From the NCBI GenBank assembly GCA_963281255.1, contig OY725495.1, positions 4,216,001-4,280,000 on the forward strand: a DNA stretch of 64,000 nt, given 5' to 3'. Numbering within the stretch: position 1 is the first letter of the stretch; the number at the start of each line of letters is the position of its first letter. The notes beneath the pieces are model-generated. The model was given only the letters and a program-made list of their open reading frames with translations, was not told the DNA's origin and did not search any database. This DNA comes from Aphrocallistes beatrix. Its lineage: Eukaryota; Porifera; Hexactinellida; Sceptrulophora; Aphrocallistidae. Positions 20,722 through 30,563 of the stretch are shown here, one piece after another. The position numbers and the translations under genes are program-made.

Positions 20722-21984
20722 ATGGCAACAAGAACAAGTGTACCGTTAGAACCTGAGACAGGGACTGAGTTATGTCGAGTTAAGCTAGAGGGAGGTTTAT
20801 TGGGAGGATACAGAAGTGATATTCTAACTGAAAACCTTTCAGAGAGAGAAGGAGCTATCTACAAATGTTCGAAATGTAATGGAATAATGAAAAATGCTTC
20901 AATTGGCAAAGCTGGAAGGCAATTGTGTTCTTGTTGTATTAAAAAAAAAGAACAATCTCTTCCAAATGAAAACGTCCGTAACACAATTATATCATTGAAG
21001 TGTGCCTGTCCCTTATCTAAGCGAGGCTGTGAGTGGTTGGGTAGGCTGGAGAATGTGGAAAATCACCTGACTACATGTGGTCACGTGTATGAGTCGTGTC
21101 AACTGTTGTGTGGCGTTGTGACAACACGTGATGAGATGGGAAGGCACGTGCGGAAGGAATGCTCCCAACGTGAAGAGGCGTGTTTGCACTGTTCGGGAGT
21201 GCATAAGGTGTGTGAGATGGTAGAGCATGTGAAGGTGTGTGGGAAGGTAGAAGGGTTGTGTGAATTGGGATGTGGGACACGTGTGCGTCGCGAGAGTATT
21301 TTGTTTCATCTCTCGAGTGAGTGTTCTGAAGAGTCAGTTGTGTGTCCGTATGAGAAATACAGGTGTGAAGTGGTGGGGTTAAAACGACGAGAGCTGAAGC
21401 AACATCTGGAAGAAAATAGATGTCTACACACAGAACTCAAGCTCGCTGTTTTCGATGAGACGTTTGAGAACTCTATGAAAAATGTTGAGTTACTTGAAAA
21501 AAAGGTCGATTCTTTGGAAAATGAACTAAAAATGAAAGACAAGGAGATCCAATCATTAAAAGGAGCTCAGGTCAGACATGAAAATGAAGTGAAGTGGACT
21601 ATAACTGAATTTGCTAAGAAGTTTAAGCCAGAACAAGACCGTAGCTATTCAGCAGATATCTATGTAGCTTCAGGTTATAGATTTTGGTTGGCTCATTCTT
21701 CTGATGCTCATAATTTCATAATCCAATTCCATCCTAGTAGTGGAGGTAATTACGATTCATTAGAATGGCCTTTCAAAGCTATTTTCATCACACGAGTGGT
21801 TTGCCATAGAGACATCAAGTATTCTCTGATCCTCAAAAGTCCTCTGATAGTTTTATCTAAACAGCAATATCACGGCATAGCTTCTAAAATAGCTTCAATT
21901 CCTCTCTCTACAGATTTGAAAGAGTTCATTCAATCAAACAGTTTGGATTTGGAGTTTACAGTTCGAATTCTTAGAAACATTTAA
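20722..21984 (+). CDS. TRAF-like protein, copy T5
   Basis: 420 residues from the conserved MATRTS start; two in-frame TTG codons upstream are not used. Leader residue S26 is L here. The RING remnant (CSKC, CSCC) has the GKAG loop and the KKKEQSLPNENV linker, close to T2, T10 and T15. The zinc-finger block carries VEGLCEL. The coil (about 233-287) includes MKDKEIQSLKGAQ. The MATH domain has the short loop EQDRSYSADI and an unusual KYSLILKS where others read KNSLIFKS. The 5' leader is shortened. It stands where a T copy follows an MKS1-like copy, but Tudor and syntaxin exons now separate it from M3. Confidence 0.85.
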   Translation: MATRTSVPLEPETGTELCRVKLEGGLLGGYRSDILTENLSEREGAIYKCSKCNGIMKNASIGKAGRQLCSCCIKKKEQSLPNENVRNTIISLKCACPLSKRGCEWLGRLENVENHLTTCGHVYESCQLLCGVVTTRDEMGRHVRKECSQREEACLHCSGVHKVCEMVEHVKVCGKVEGLCELGCGTRVRRESILFHLSSECSEESVVCPYEKYRCEVVGLKRRELKQHLEENRCLHTELKLAVFDETFENSMKNVELLEKKVDSLENELKMKDKEIQSLKGAQVRHENEVKWTITEFAKKFKPEQDRSYSADIYVASGYRFWLAHSSDAHNFIIQFHPSSGGNYDSLEWPFKAIFITRVVCHRDIKYSLILKSPLIVLSKQQYHGIASKIASIPLSTDLKEFIQSNSLDLEFTVRILRNI

Positions 21985-22396
21985 TTTAGTTGCGTACGAT
22001 GTTTTGCTTTCTAAAACTTTCGTTTACATTTAGGTATTTCTACTATTCCTAATGCATTTTCATTGTATTCGAGTTATGTCGTAGTATGATAATAGTTTAT
22101 TGAAACATTGAAACAAACGTGATAGGTCGAATTCATAATTAAAACGAGATTGATGAATGTTCATAAGACTGAGCGATTCAGTGAGTATAATATTATCTTG
22201 TGACATGTGACTCATAGTGTCATCAGGTATAACAAAATGAGGATTCAATACGAACGAACATCAACAGATTTATAGTACATAGTTGCATCATAAGATAATA
22301 TCATTTGCTAGAATAAATATCGTAAGATAATATCATTCGCTAGAATAAATATAATATCATTTGCTAGAATAAATATTGTTAAATATTATGCAAATA
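21985..22396. other. T5 3' flank
   Basis: No gene. The first 150 bp are the family 3' flank. At 22290-22380 the phrase ATAATATCATTTGCTAGAATAAAT is repeated three times in tandem with small changes. Confidence 0.5.
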
Positions 22397-22431
22397 CTAG
22401 CGCGCTTCGCTTGCTAGGCTGCGCGGCTTGT
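22397..22431 (-). mobile_element. Helitron-like 3' end with canonical CTAG
   Basis: On the - strand the hairpin GCAAGCGAAGCGCGC is followed by CTAG and then T, the canonical Helitron terminus. The rest of the element is not delineated. Confidence 0.5.
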
Positions 22432-22598
22432 AAACATCTCTCATGTCCACTTGATCCTCCTTCTTCACAGACTCAAAGGTTTCTAGTCAGATATCCAAAC
22501 TAATTATGTACTGAAGATTGATACATGTATGTCTGTCTTAAGGTTCTGCAATCAATTCACAACAAATATCTTATTCATATTTATACCTATTGAATATA

Positions 22599-24028
22599 TC
22601 TTATATATTAAAATGCTAGGATTTGTTTGTTTGTTTGTTTGTTTGTTTGTTCGAATTGATTGAAGAATTGGCAAGTCGTAGAGATATGAAAATTTACATG
22701 TAGGTGTCAAATGATATTTCTACGATTAAGTTCTAAGATCTAAGCGAAATTTTCACACCTCTGCAAAAAAAATGGAAAACAATTTTTCACACCTTTTCTA
22801 TACAAAATATATGACTACACTATCACAATAGAAATCATTGTACAAGTACGACACTACAATAAATAGATCGTCATTAGAGGTGTACCGGATTAGAGATTTT
22901 CTACTCCGGCCGGATCCGGATATCCGGTACTCAATTATCCGGTTATCCGGCCGGATATCCAGCTAAATATTTATTTAATAAATGATACCATAATATCACA
23001 TCAAGACCTAAAAAACGAAGTAGGCTACTACCAGAAAATGGTGAGAGATTAATATTCATACAAAAGTATCTTTCCTTATTGAATTACAACTATTACCTAG
23101 CATTTAGAGTTTTAATATAGTAGATTGGAATAGGTTATAGATTAGATTAGATTTATGGATTGATAATAGCTTTAGAATTAAATTGTAGTTAATTGAATAA
23201 ATTGTTTCTGTTTCTATCCTTTTTGTAATTAATGTTTAATTCATACACAATCACAATTGGAACCACTATCCGGCCGGATAGTGGCTCATATCCGGTTCCG
23301 GCCGGATATAGCCGGATACCGGATTAGAACCGGATATCCGGTACACCCCTAATCGTCATTGTTAAAAATACTTCAAAGCAACTTATGTGTGATATCTTAA
23401 ATGTATTATAGTGTATGGCAATAAAAAAGATTATGTGCATATTTTCACACCTTTTTATATATATTTTCACACCATTTGATGAATTTTGAAAATAATGCTA
23501 AAGACTAGCTTCCAACGGTTGATATGGGGTTTTCGGGGTGTAGATTTCGAATATCATATTTTCAGATCTATATGATAAATTATTTGTTTACTTTTGTTTA
23601 CAATAGATACATAAAGTAAACAAATTACAAAAATAGGCTAGAGACTAGCTTCCAACGGGTGACATGGGGTTTTCAGGGGTGTAGATTTCGAATATCGAAT
23701 TTTCGAGTAAGTTTGATAGTTTCAGATCGATATTATAAATTATTTGTTTACTTTTGTTTACAATAGATACATAAAGTAAACAAAGTACAAAAATAGGCTA
23801 GAAACTAGCTTTCAACGTTTGACATGGGGCTTTCAGGGGTGTAGATTTCGAATATCATATTTTTGGATCCATTTGAAATTTTTTCGTTGACCTTTGTTTA
23901 CAATATATATATAAAAGAAAAGAATTCCAAAAATAGTTTAGATTGAGTAACTCCAGGCGCCCGTAGGGCGACTCTGCGGACACACAGTGTCTGCAAGCCG
24001 CGCAGCGCAAGCAAGCGAAGCGCGCTTG
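22599..24028 (+). mobile_element. Helitron-like element (type 1), interrupted by a hAT MITE
   Basis: It starts TCTTATATATTAAAATGC after an A, has (GTTT)n at 22622-22651, then TTCGAATTGATTGAAGAA, and ends in three GC-rich inverted repeats with GCGCGCTTG before a T. It is the reverse-orientation partner of 11208-12129; the extra length is mainly the MITE at 22875-23351. It contains no Rep/helicase, so it would need an autonomous partner. Confidence 0.65.
22875..23351. mobile_element. hAT-type MITE inside the Helitron-like element
   Basis: 477 bp, with ends TAGAGGTGTACCGG and (reversed) TAGGGGTGTACCGG, flanked by an exact 8-bp duplication ATCGTCAT (22867-22874, 23352-23359). The partner element around 11860-11870 shows the uninterrupted target. 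The interior is rich in CCGGATATCCGG. Confidence 0.92.
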
Positions 24029-24280
24029 TGATGATATATGATGATAGGCACTTGTTCTCTTACTGTCAAGGTCAAAGTGCTTCATTGTATACAAAGTTAT
24101 TATCCAGACCTCTGAATCAGGGTCTGGTTTGCCTCTCAATGGTGGGGGCGGTGATGACTGCGAGCTTAATAAATATCTGATCTCGTCTCCATTCAGCACA
24201 TACAACTCAAATACTAATATGTGTCAACTCGAACAATCATTTTCAGTTACTATTCTATAAAAGCATTGCACATATATTTA

Positions 24281-24399
24281 CAGATGCTGGATGTAAGAAC
24301 ATTCTAAAATACGGTTGACATATGCCACATATAATGTATGCCGGTTATAATAACATTATATGCAGTTCCCAATGGTGTTCTTACAACTGGCATCCACTG
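24281..24399. mobile_element. Tc1/pogo-type MITE in the M4 leader
   Basis: 119 bp, with TA on both sides and inverted ends containing GATGTAAGAAC and GTTCTTACAACTGGCATCC. It sits 18 bp upstream of the M4 ATG and separates it from the TATA region seen in other copies. Confidence 0.7.
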
Positions 24400-24417
24400 T
24401 ATTACTTGTAGCTAAGT

Positions 24418-25802
24418 ATGGCACTGTATCACTTTAAAGGAGATCTGAAAAATTTCGTTATAAAAATAGAACTCAGAAGATTGTCTCCTCTCTTCTCTCT
24501 CCAAAACCAACAATAAAATGTCTCAGATAACATTTACCAACCAGAGTTTGAAACTTGGCATTTCAAATGGCAAGAAAAGGTGTTCAGTCAGTGTGAAGAG
24601 GAGTTGTATAGCGATGAAAGATATTGTTTCACTCCTCTAGCTCACAACTACCACGCTAGAATCGTAGAAATGAGAGAGACTGGAACAAGACCAAACGGTC
24701 GACTATTCTCCTACACAGATGTCGATTATTTTGATGACGTGACGGGAGTAAATTCAAATATTCTAACAGATGAGAAACTGAATACACGAAAAATGTCTAA
24801 AACGAGGAGAACAACTTCACATTCCAAACCAGATACAAATCCAATCATCAATCTACCCACAAAAACAGAAGAGAAAGATGAAAAGATGAAAATGTACGTA
24901 ATGTCCGATTTGAGGAGAAAGGAAGCTACGAAACCAGACGAGTCTGTGCTGTGTACCGTTACTCTCGTGGAAGAAGGAGTTCTGAGAGTGGTCCCGGATT
25001 TCTCAGAGAGATGGGTTCGAATGGAGAATTCAGTGGGAGATAATTGGGAGTTCAGAATCAGCAATGACTCCACACCTCCAACCATGAGAGATGTAGAGAG
25101 AGAGAGGAACATATCGTGAATGAATTGTTTGAGCGACAAAACAGATCTCTATCAAGGGCAGTTGGAGATGGAATGTTTGGTAGAACAGACTTGGAGAGTG
25201 ATGAAGCTATTTATCACATTCTTGGAGAGATATCCTGTTGTCATGGTTTCTCTACATCATCTCTGTATGTGAGGTACAAGTTGGATTTGTCAGGAGCTTT
25301 TGAATTGGTTTCAGGCGAGAAAGAAGAAAGTTTTACAAACCAAGCTTCATCTCCATTCAGTGTTTGGTCCATTTTCTCTCCTAATTCTCTCCCACCAATT
25401 AACATTGGTCATTTATTCGAATATGAGTTAAAGGCGCCTACGAAATGTTCAGAAGTTCACACCTCTCACAATCCCATTCTTCTATTGGAAGTGAATTGCT
25501 TAGATTGGTGGAACCGGCATTTGAGTTTGGGTTACGGTTGGTTGCCACTGAAACTGGCGCCTGGAATGTCCACTAAGATTGTGAGCACATGGCGTTTGGC
25601 GCCTAGAAGTAAATGGGAAGAGTTGAGTGAGTATTTTGTCGGTGTTTCCCCCGCGTTAGGAAAGCTGGACAGAGTTGGACTGCCACTCGAATTTGAAGAT
25701 GGAGTGGTGAGTAAGCTAGGATGGAGATCTGAGACATCTGGACACATCGAGATGAGAATTGAGGTTATAGTGCAGAAGTCTATTCACGAGAATGAATCCT
25801 GA
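24418..25802 (+). pseudogene. MKS1-like copy M4, nonsense and frameshift
   Basis: Codon 33, a Gln in the QNQQQN run, is TAA at 24514-24516. The expanded GAGA run at about 25095-25105 gives the same frameshift as in M1, ending the first frame at 25119; the second half, containing the B9 domain, is open from 25116 to 25802 and keeps the normal HENES tail. A MITE sits in its leader. Three separate hits indicate a dead gene, although the B9 half remains nearly unchanged. T6 follows 254 bp downstream. Confidence 0.85.
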
Positions 25803-26005
25803 AACTGAACAGTTCCATTCTCAGAATTAGAAATTCTAACAAGCATCATTTCCTATTCATTACTCATTTATTAAATAATTGAAAAATTTACTTGAGTTAT
25901 TTATATTTATTTATGTAATTAATTCAATAAGTCTTGCCATATCTAATTTCAAATTATATCTTGAAAGTAAGTAAGTATGTATAATACTTATCAAAATATA
26001 TTTTC

Positions 26006-26013
26006 TATAAATA
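26006..26013 (+). promoter_or_regulatory. TATA box of T6
   Basis: TATAAATA, 51 bp before the T6 ATG. Confidence 0.6.
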
Positions 26014-26056
26014 GCATTTAGAGAATTGATATTGATTTCTAATTGAACTGATATTG

Positions 26057-27445
26057 ATGGCAACAAGAACAAGTGTACCGTTAGAACCTGAGACAGGGAC
26101 TGAGTTATGTCGAGTTAAGCTAGAGGGAGGTTCATTGGGAGGATACAGAAGTGATATTCTAACCGAAAACCTTTCTGAGAGAGAAGGAGCTATCTACAAA
26201 TGTACGAGATGTAATGGAATAATGAAAGATGCTTCACTTTCCAACAAAGGAAAACAGTTGTGTGTTTTGTGTAAGAGAGAAGATGAATTAGTTACTCCGC
26301 ATGCTGAATTCATTCGTAACACAATTCTATCATTGAAGTGTGCCTGTCCCTTATCCAAGCGAGGCTGTGAGTGGTTGGGTAGGCTGGAGAATGTGGAAAG
26401 TCACCTGACTACATGTGGTCACGTGTATGAGTCGTGTCAGCTGTTGTGTGGCGTTGTGACAACACGTGATGAGATGGGAAGGCACGTGCGGGAGGAATGC
26501 TCTCAACGTGAAGAGGCGTGTTTGCACTGTTCGGGAGTGCATAAGGTGTGTGAGATGGTAGAGCATGTGAAGGTGTGTGGGAAGGTATTCGTGTTGTGTG
26601 AATTGGGATGTGGGACACGTGTGCGTCGCGAGAGTATTTTGTTTCATCTCTCGAGTGAGTGTTCTGAAGAGTCAGTTGTGTGTCCATATGAGAAGTACAG
26701 GTGTGAAGTGGTGGGGTTAAAACGACGAGAGCTGAAGCAACATTTGGAAGAGAATAGATGTCTACACACAGAACTGAAACTCATTGCAATGGAAGAAAAG
26801 TTCGAGAATTCTGTTAAGAAGATTGAATTTCTAGAAATACAGAAGGAAAGTTCAGAGTCTAAAACGAGGATCGAAATGGAAAAGAAGTTTGAAGAATGTT
26901 TTGGTAAGATTGTTAAAAAGAATGAGTTACTCGAAAAAAAGGTCGAATCTTTAGAAAATGAACTGAAAATGAACGTTAAAGAAATCGAATTATTGAAAGA
27001 AGATGTTCAGGTCAGACATGAAAGTAAAGTGAAGTGGACTATTAGTGCATTTGCAAAGATGTTTAAGCCAAAACTCGGCTCTTTCTATTCTGACAGATAT
27101 CGTTCTGATTTCTATGTGGTAGTTGCAGGTTATAAATTTAAGTTGGGTCATTCTTCTGATGATCATGATTTTATAATTGAATTCGTTCCTAGAAGAGGAG
27201 ATTATTACGATTCATTAGAATGGCCTTTCAAAGCTATTTTTATCACACGAGTGGTTTGTCATAGAGACATCAAGAATTCTCTGATCTTCAAAAGTCCTCT
27301 TCTAGTTATATCTAAAGAGCAATATGTCTGGTATCTCTATCCTCCTAAAATAGCTTCAATTCCTCTCTCTACAGATTTGAAAGAGTTCATTAAATCAGAC
27401 AGTTTGGAGTTGGAGGTTACATTTCGAATTCTAAAAAATATTTAA
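26057..27445 (+). CDS. TRAF-like protein, copy T6, long coil
   Basis: 462 residues. The coiled coil (about 233-330) is nearly twice the usual length because of an insert around IQKESSESKTRIEMEKKFEE, shared in diverged form only with T11. The RING region and linker (ELVTPHAEF) match T3, while the zinc fingers have the common VFVLCEL form. The MATH domain has the SDRYRS loop and an extra Val (FYVVVAGY), and ends in FRILKNI. An early repeat of the coil heptads suggests internal duplication. M4, upstream, is dead, so this copy is no longer paired with an intact MKS1-like gene. Confidence 0.85.
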   Translation: MATRTSVPLEPETGTELCRVKLEGGSLGGYRSDILTENLSEREGAIYKCTRCNGIMKDASLSNKGKQLCVLCKREDELVTPHAEFIRNTILSLKCACPLSKRGCEWLGRLENVESHLTTCGHVYESCQLLCGVVTTRDEMGRHVREECSQREEACLHCSGVHKVCEMVEHVKVCGKVFVLCELGCGTRVRRESILFHLSSECSEESVVCPYEKYRCEVVGLKRRELKQHLEENRCLHTELKLIAMEEKFENSVKKIEFLEIQKESSESKTRIEMEKKFEECFGKIVKKNELLEKKVESLENELKMNVKEIELLKEDVQVRHESKVKWTISAFAKMFKPKLGSFYSDRYRSDFYVVVAGYKFKLGHSSDDHDFIIEFVPRRGDYYDSLEWPFKAIFITRVVCHRDIKNSLIFKSPLLVISKEQYVWYLYPPKIASIPLSTDLKEFIKSDSLELEVTFRILKNI

Positions 27446-27567
27446 AAAATATTTAAAATGTTAGTGATAGCGATTGTAAAGAAACAATTAATATTAATAT
27501 ATCCCTGTTCCTGATAGATAGATAAATATATGAGAAGTTGATGACAATAATGGTAATATATGCATAG

Positions 27568-27813
27568 CTAGATATTGCCGCGGGCGGTGGAGCCAAAGGC
27601 GTAGCCAGCACAATTTTAGGTGCGGCAATTCCAGTTATTCCGTGAGAGGGTTGTGGAACCCAATGGTAATTTGTGAAATTTTATTGGGCACAGCCTTTGA
27701 GGTTGCAGCCTAGGCCCCATGTGCCACACCCCTCTCACGGAATAACTGGAATTTCCGCACCCTAAAATTGTGCTGGCTACGCCTTTGGCTCCACCGCCCG
27801 CGTCAATATCTAG
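27568..27813. mobile_element. Foldback MITE with ~95-bp arms
   Basis: The arms start CTAGATATTG and end CAATATCTAG, and contain GCGGGCGGTGGAGCCAAAGG and its complement with few mismatches. The core between the arms is about 55 bp. Confidence 0.85.
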
Positions 27814-27906
27814 TGGAGCTGGAACATGTTCCAACAGTGGTATTACTGTACTAATCTATAATCTATAATTATTAACTATTACTTCGTAGATGTACATTCC
27901 TATCAT

Positions 27907-28267
27907 CAAGGCTGGATTCGTTTAACCGGCTAACCGCCGTCAATCACGGTTAACGGTTAAGAAAATCTTGAATCGGTTAACCGATCTGCTTTATTTTCTA
28001 AATATTTAGACTAATTTAATTGCTTTTCGATGGAGATTCATGAATATTACTTCTAAAAATTTGATATTACAATATTATTTCTATTTTTCTAACCAAATAG
28101 TATATTTCGAGACCACTGAAAATTTTAAATTTTTCAATATCAGGTTAAATATTAGTCGACAAATCCATATTTAGACCAATTAATATTGACATCGGTTAAC
28201 CGGTTAAGCGCCCTGAAGGAGACCAAAATAACCGACCCCGAATATCGGTTAACCAACCCCAGCCCTG
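27907..28267. mobile_element. hAT-like MITE with GGTTAACCG repeats
   Basis: 361 bp, with ends CAAGGCTGGATTCG and (reversed) CAGGGCTGGGGTTGG, flanked by CTATCAT (27900-27906 and 28268-28274). The interior repeats CGGTTAACCG. The 7-8 bp duplication suggests hAT. Confidence 0.75.
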
Positions 28268-29053
28268 CTATCATATTTGAAATATATTCAAGTTTGTTTT
28301 GTTTAGATAAATTTGTATTTCATGATTAATTAAAGAGTCGAATCTTTTAACACCATACATGTGTTAAATGATGCATTCCCATTGAATCACTAAGATTGTG
28401 CTAATTCTCCATAAATATTATGTCTAAGTATATGAAGTCAAGTATAATCATGATACAGTGATAACCTACTACTTAAACCCTCGCCTGGCTAGGTCTCAAA
28501 AGTATAAATAGAGAAAACCCCACTTTCACTTTCAATGTACTTTCATTTTCACTTTCAACATTCCTAGCCAACCGCGGGTTAAATGAGATTACTTAACAAA
28601 CACTTACTATGAAATCTTGAAATGTTTTTAACTCTGTTTTTGATAGTGAAGGCAGTTATAATTTTAGTTCTAGTGTCAGGTCGTCTAACGTTCCTTGGAT
28701 ATAGCGACAATAGCTAACAGGGTTTCAGGGTGTTTGCTGGGAGGGATTCACACCCTATAAAGCACCCTACCCCTATTCGGATTGGGGGTATGCCACCTTT
28801 TATTTTTAAAATTTTGCCTTCTGAGATTCTACTGGTTCTAGGGCACCAGTAGTCTGGTAGCTGATGTTGTTATTTATAATTTAAAATTAGTTGTAAGCTG
28901 GAGTGACAGTATAGGCTTAGCTAATATTCAGTATTAATCATTGGGAATTCTGAGGAGAGGAAATCTCAGGGCACCCCTCCTCCCTCTGCATGAAATCCAG
29001 GCTAATCACTAGAATTTCTGAGATTAATTATTATTAATGTTTGCTCTATCAGG
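28268..29053. other. Intergenic or 5' UTR/intron DNA before the 29054 gene
   Basis: No ORF of note. A motif repeated as CTTTCACTTTCAATGTACTTTC occurs near 28520-28560. The sequence before the ATG (CTCTATCAG then GATGG) looks like a splice acceptor, so 29054 may be the second exon of its gene. Confidence 0.35.
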
Positions 29054-30082
29054 ATGGAATGTTTAATAGTGTCGAAGGCTGCGTTATCTGACATTCCAAA
29101 GCCTGCACCACCTCGTGCCGTTCTGCCACCACCCGGTCACTCACCTGTCAGAAAATTTAGATCGAAACAGCGACACTTTCCGACACAAACTCGACACTCA
29201 CTCAGCCTCGATACACTTTCGAACTTGAATAACAACTCAGAACCTCAACCAGACCAAACAACGGAGATTTATGGTAGACAAGCTGACAAATCGAAATGCA
29301 AGAAACGTTCAAAGAAAAAACGCGCTTCTTCACATTCCATTTCTCCCCAACGCGTTGCTAGGGAGACCCCTAGGAGGCACTCCCCTGATAAACCCGTCAA
29401 AATATTGGCCAATCAAACCAGAGACTCGAGTGGACCTCTGAAGCAATCGGACACTGTCTTGTGCACTGACAGGATTATCAAGAGAGCCATCTCTAACTTG
29501 ATGTCCCGCTCTGCCACTCTGTCACACCCCGACACTTTGACACCTTACAGCACCACTTCTATGCTGAAACTAGCACCTTCTCCTCCCAAACACTGCCAAT
29601 CCCCCAGTCGACCAATCAGGACAAGTCCACAGAAGAATAGGAATCTATTCTTCCGGCCGAACACCGGTTTTCCCGCGCCCAAGTTTGAGAATCTGAAAAT
29701 CCCGCCTTTCCCGCTGACCAATCACAAACGGCGCATTTTTCTGTCTGACACTCAGAACCCAGGAGTGACAGGCAGCACTTCCGGTCGCATTCCTCCACTC
29801 AACTCTCCAATCTCGGTGTCACATTCCATTGAGCTGGTTCCGTCTCTAGGAGACATCCGGAGTCAGGTCAGTTTGAAGAAAGAATTGCGCGCCCTGGAAT
29901 CGAAGCGCCAAATCTCCACGCGCGCAGAGATTGAGCGGGAAAGAGCAATTTCGGAGAAAAGGGCAGAAGAAGAGAGAATGCACGCCAAAGAGAAATTCCG
30001 CGCCCAGATTTACGCGCTAAATTCCGTAATGCGCGATTTAGAACAAGAGAAATTTCTTGAAGCTCAGTCCGCCAAAGTATAA
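29054..30082 (+). CDS. Basic, Ser/Pro-rich protein of unknown function
   Basis: 342 residues that I do not recognise. Residues 1-250 look disordered, with a Lys/Arg cluster (KSKCKKRSKKKRASS, about 77-91) that could be a nuclear signal, and many SP/TP sites. About 265-338 is predicted to be one long charged helix (SLKKELRALESKRQ, then ERERAISEKRAEEERMHAKE). GC content is visibly higher than in neighbouring DNA, and codon use looks like that of a conserved host gene. It is single copy in the window and does not belong to the TRAF/MKS1 cassettes. A possible splice acceptor just before the ATG leaves room for an upstream exon. Confidence 0.65.
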   Translation: MECLIVSKAALSDIPKPAPPRAVLPPPGHSPVRKFRSKQRHFPTQTRHSLSLDTLSNLNNNSEPQPDQTTEIYGRQADKSKCKKRSKKKRASSHSISPQRVARETPRRHSPDKPVKILANQTRDSSGPLKQSDTVLCTDRIIKRAISNLMSRSATLSHPDTLTPYSTTSMLKLAPSPPKHCQSPSRPIRTSPQKNRNLFFRPNTGFPAPKFENLKIPPFPLTNHKRRIFLSDTQNPGVTGSTSGRIPPLNSPISVSHSIELVPSLGDIRSQVSLKKELRALESKRQISTRAEIERERAISEKRAEEERMHAKEKFRAQIYALNSVMRDLEQEKFLEAQSAKV

Positions 30083-30563
30083 CAGCCTAGATACGAGTCT
30101 AGTGTATTGGTATTTATTCTTTGCTGTACATACATTTTTGAACCGATATTCGAATACGACGTTTAATAACTATAATGGAACAATTTATGCGACGTTACTT
30201 TTTTTTCATAATTCACAAAAAAAAAAATCCTACATCGCAATATATTTTGTTGGGTTACGTATTATACAATATTATGAGATATGGTTTATGGTTTTAATCA
30301 GCTTGATTTCAGTACCCCGTCAGATTTTTTTGTGAAGAAAATGGTCCCCCCCCTTTTAAATATTTCCAATATAAACCTGGCTAGTATAAAATCAGTAGGT
30401 GTCCACTGTCTATATTTAATAACGAAACTAATTAATGTTTCTGATTCCAGAATTTTGAAGACTATATGAGCATCTATACAAAGTATTGGCTGTATCTAAT
30501 TGAGTGTATACATAATTATGGATTTATTATTAATTTTGATCAGATAATTCTTATGTAAAGTCG
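30083..30563. other. Spacer before T7
   Basis: No gene or TATAAATA leader seen; this differs from the upstream DNA of all other complete T copies. Confidence 0.5.

Noticed and set aside
11208..24028. CRISPR-like regularly spaced repeats (141-bp units, hairpins)
   Set aside because: Eukaryotic context, tandem units without unique spacers, part of a transposable element.
28570..29050. A 5' exon for the 29054 gene
   Set aside because: An acceptor-like site precedes the ATG, but no convincing upstream coding exon or donor could be chosen.
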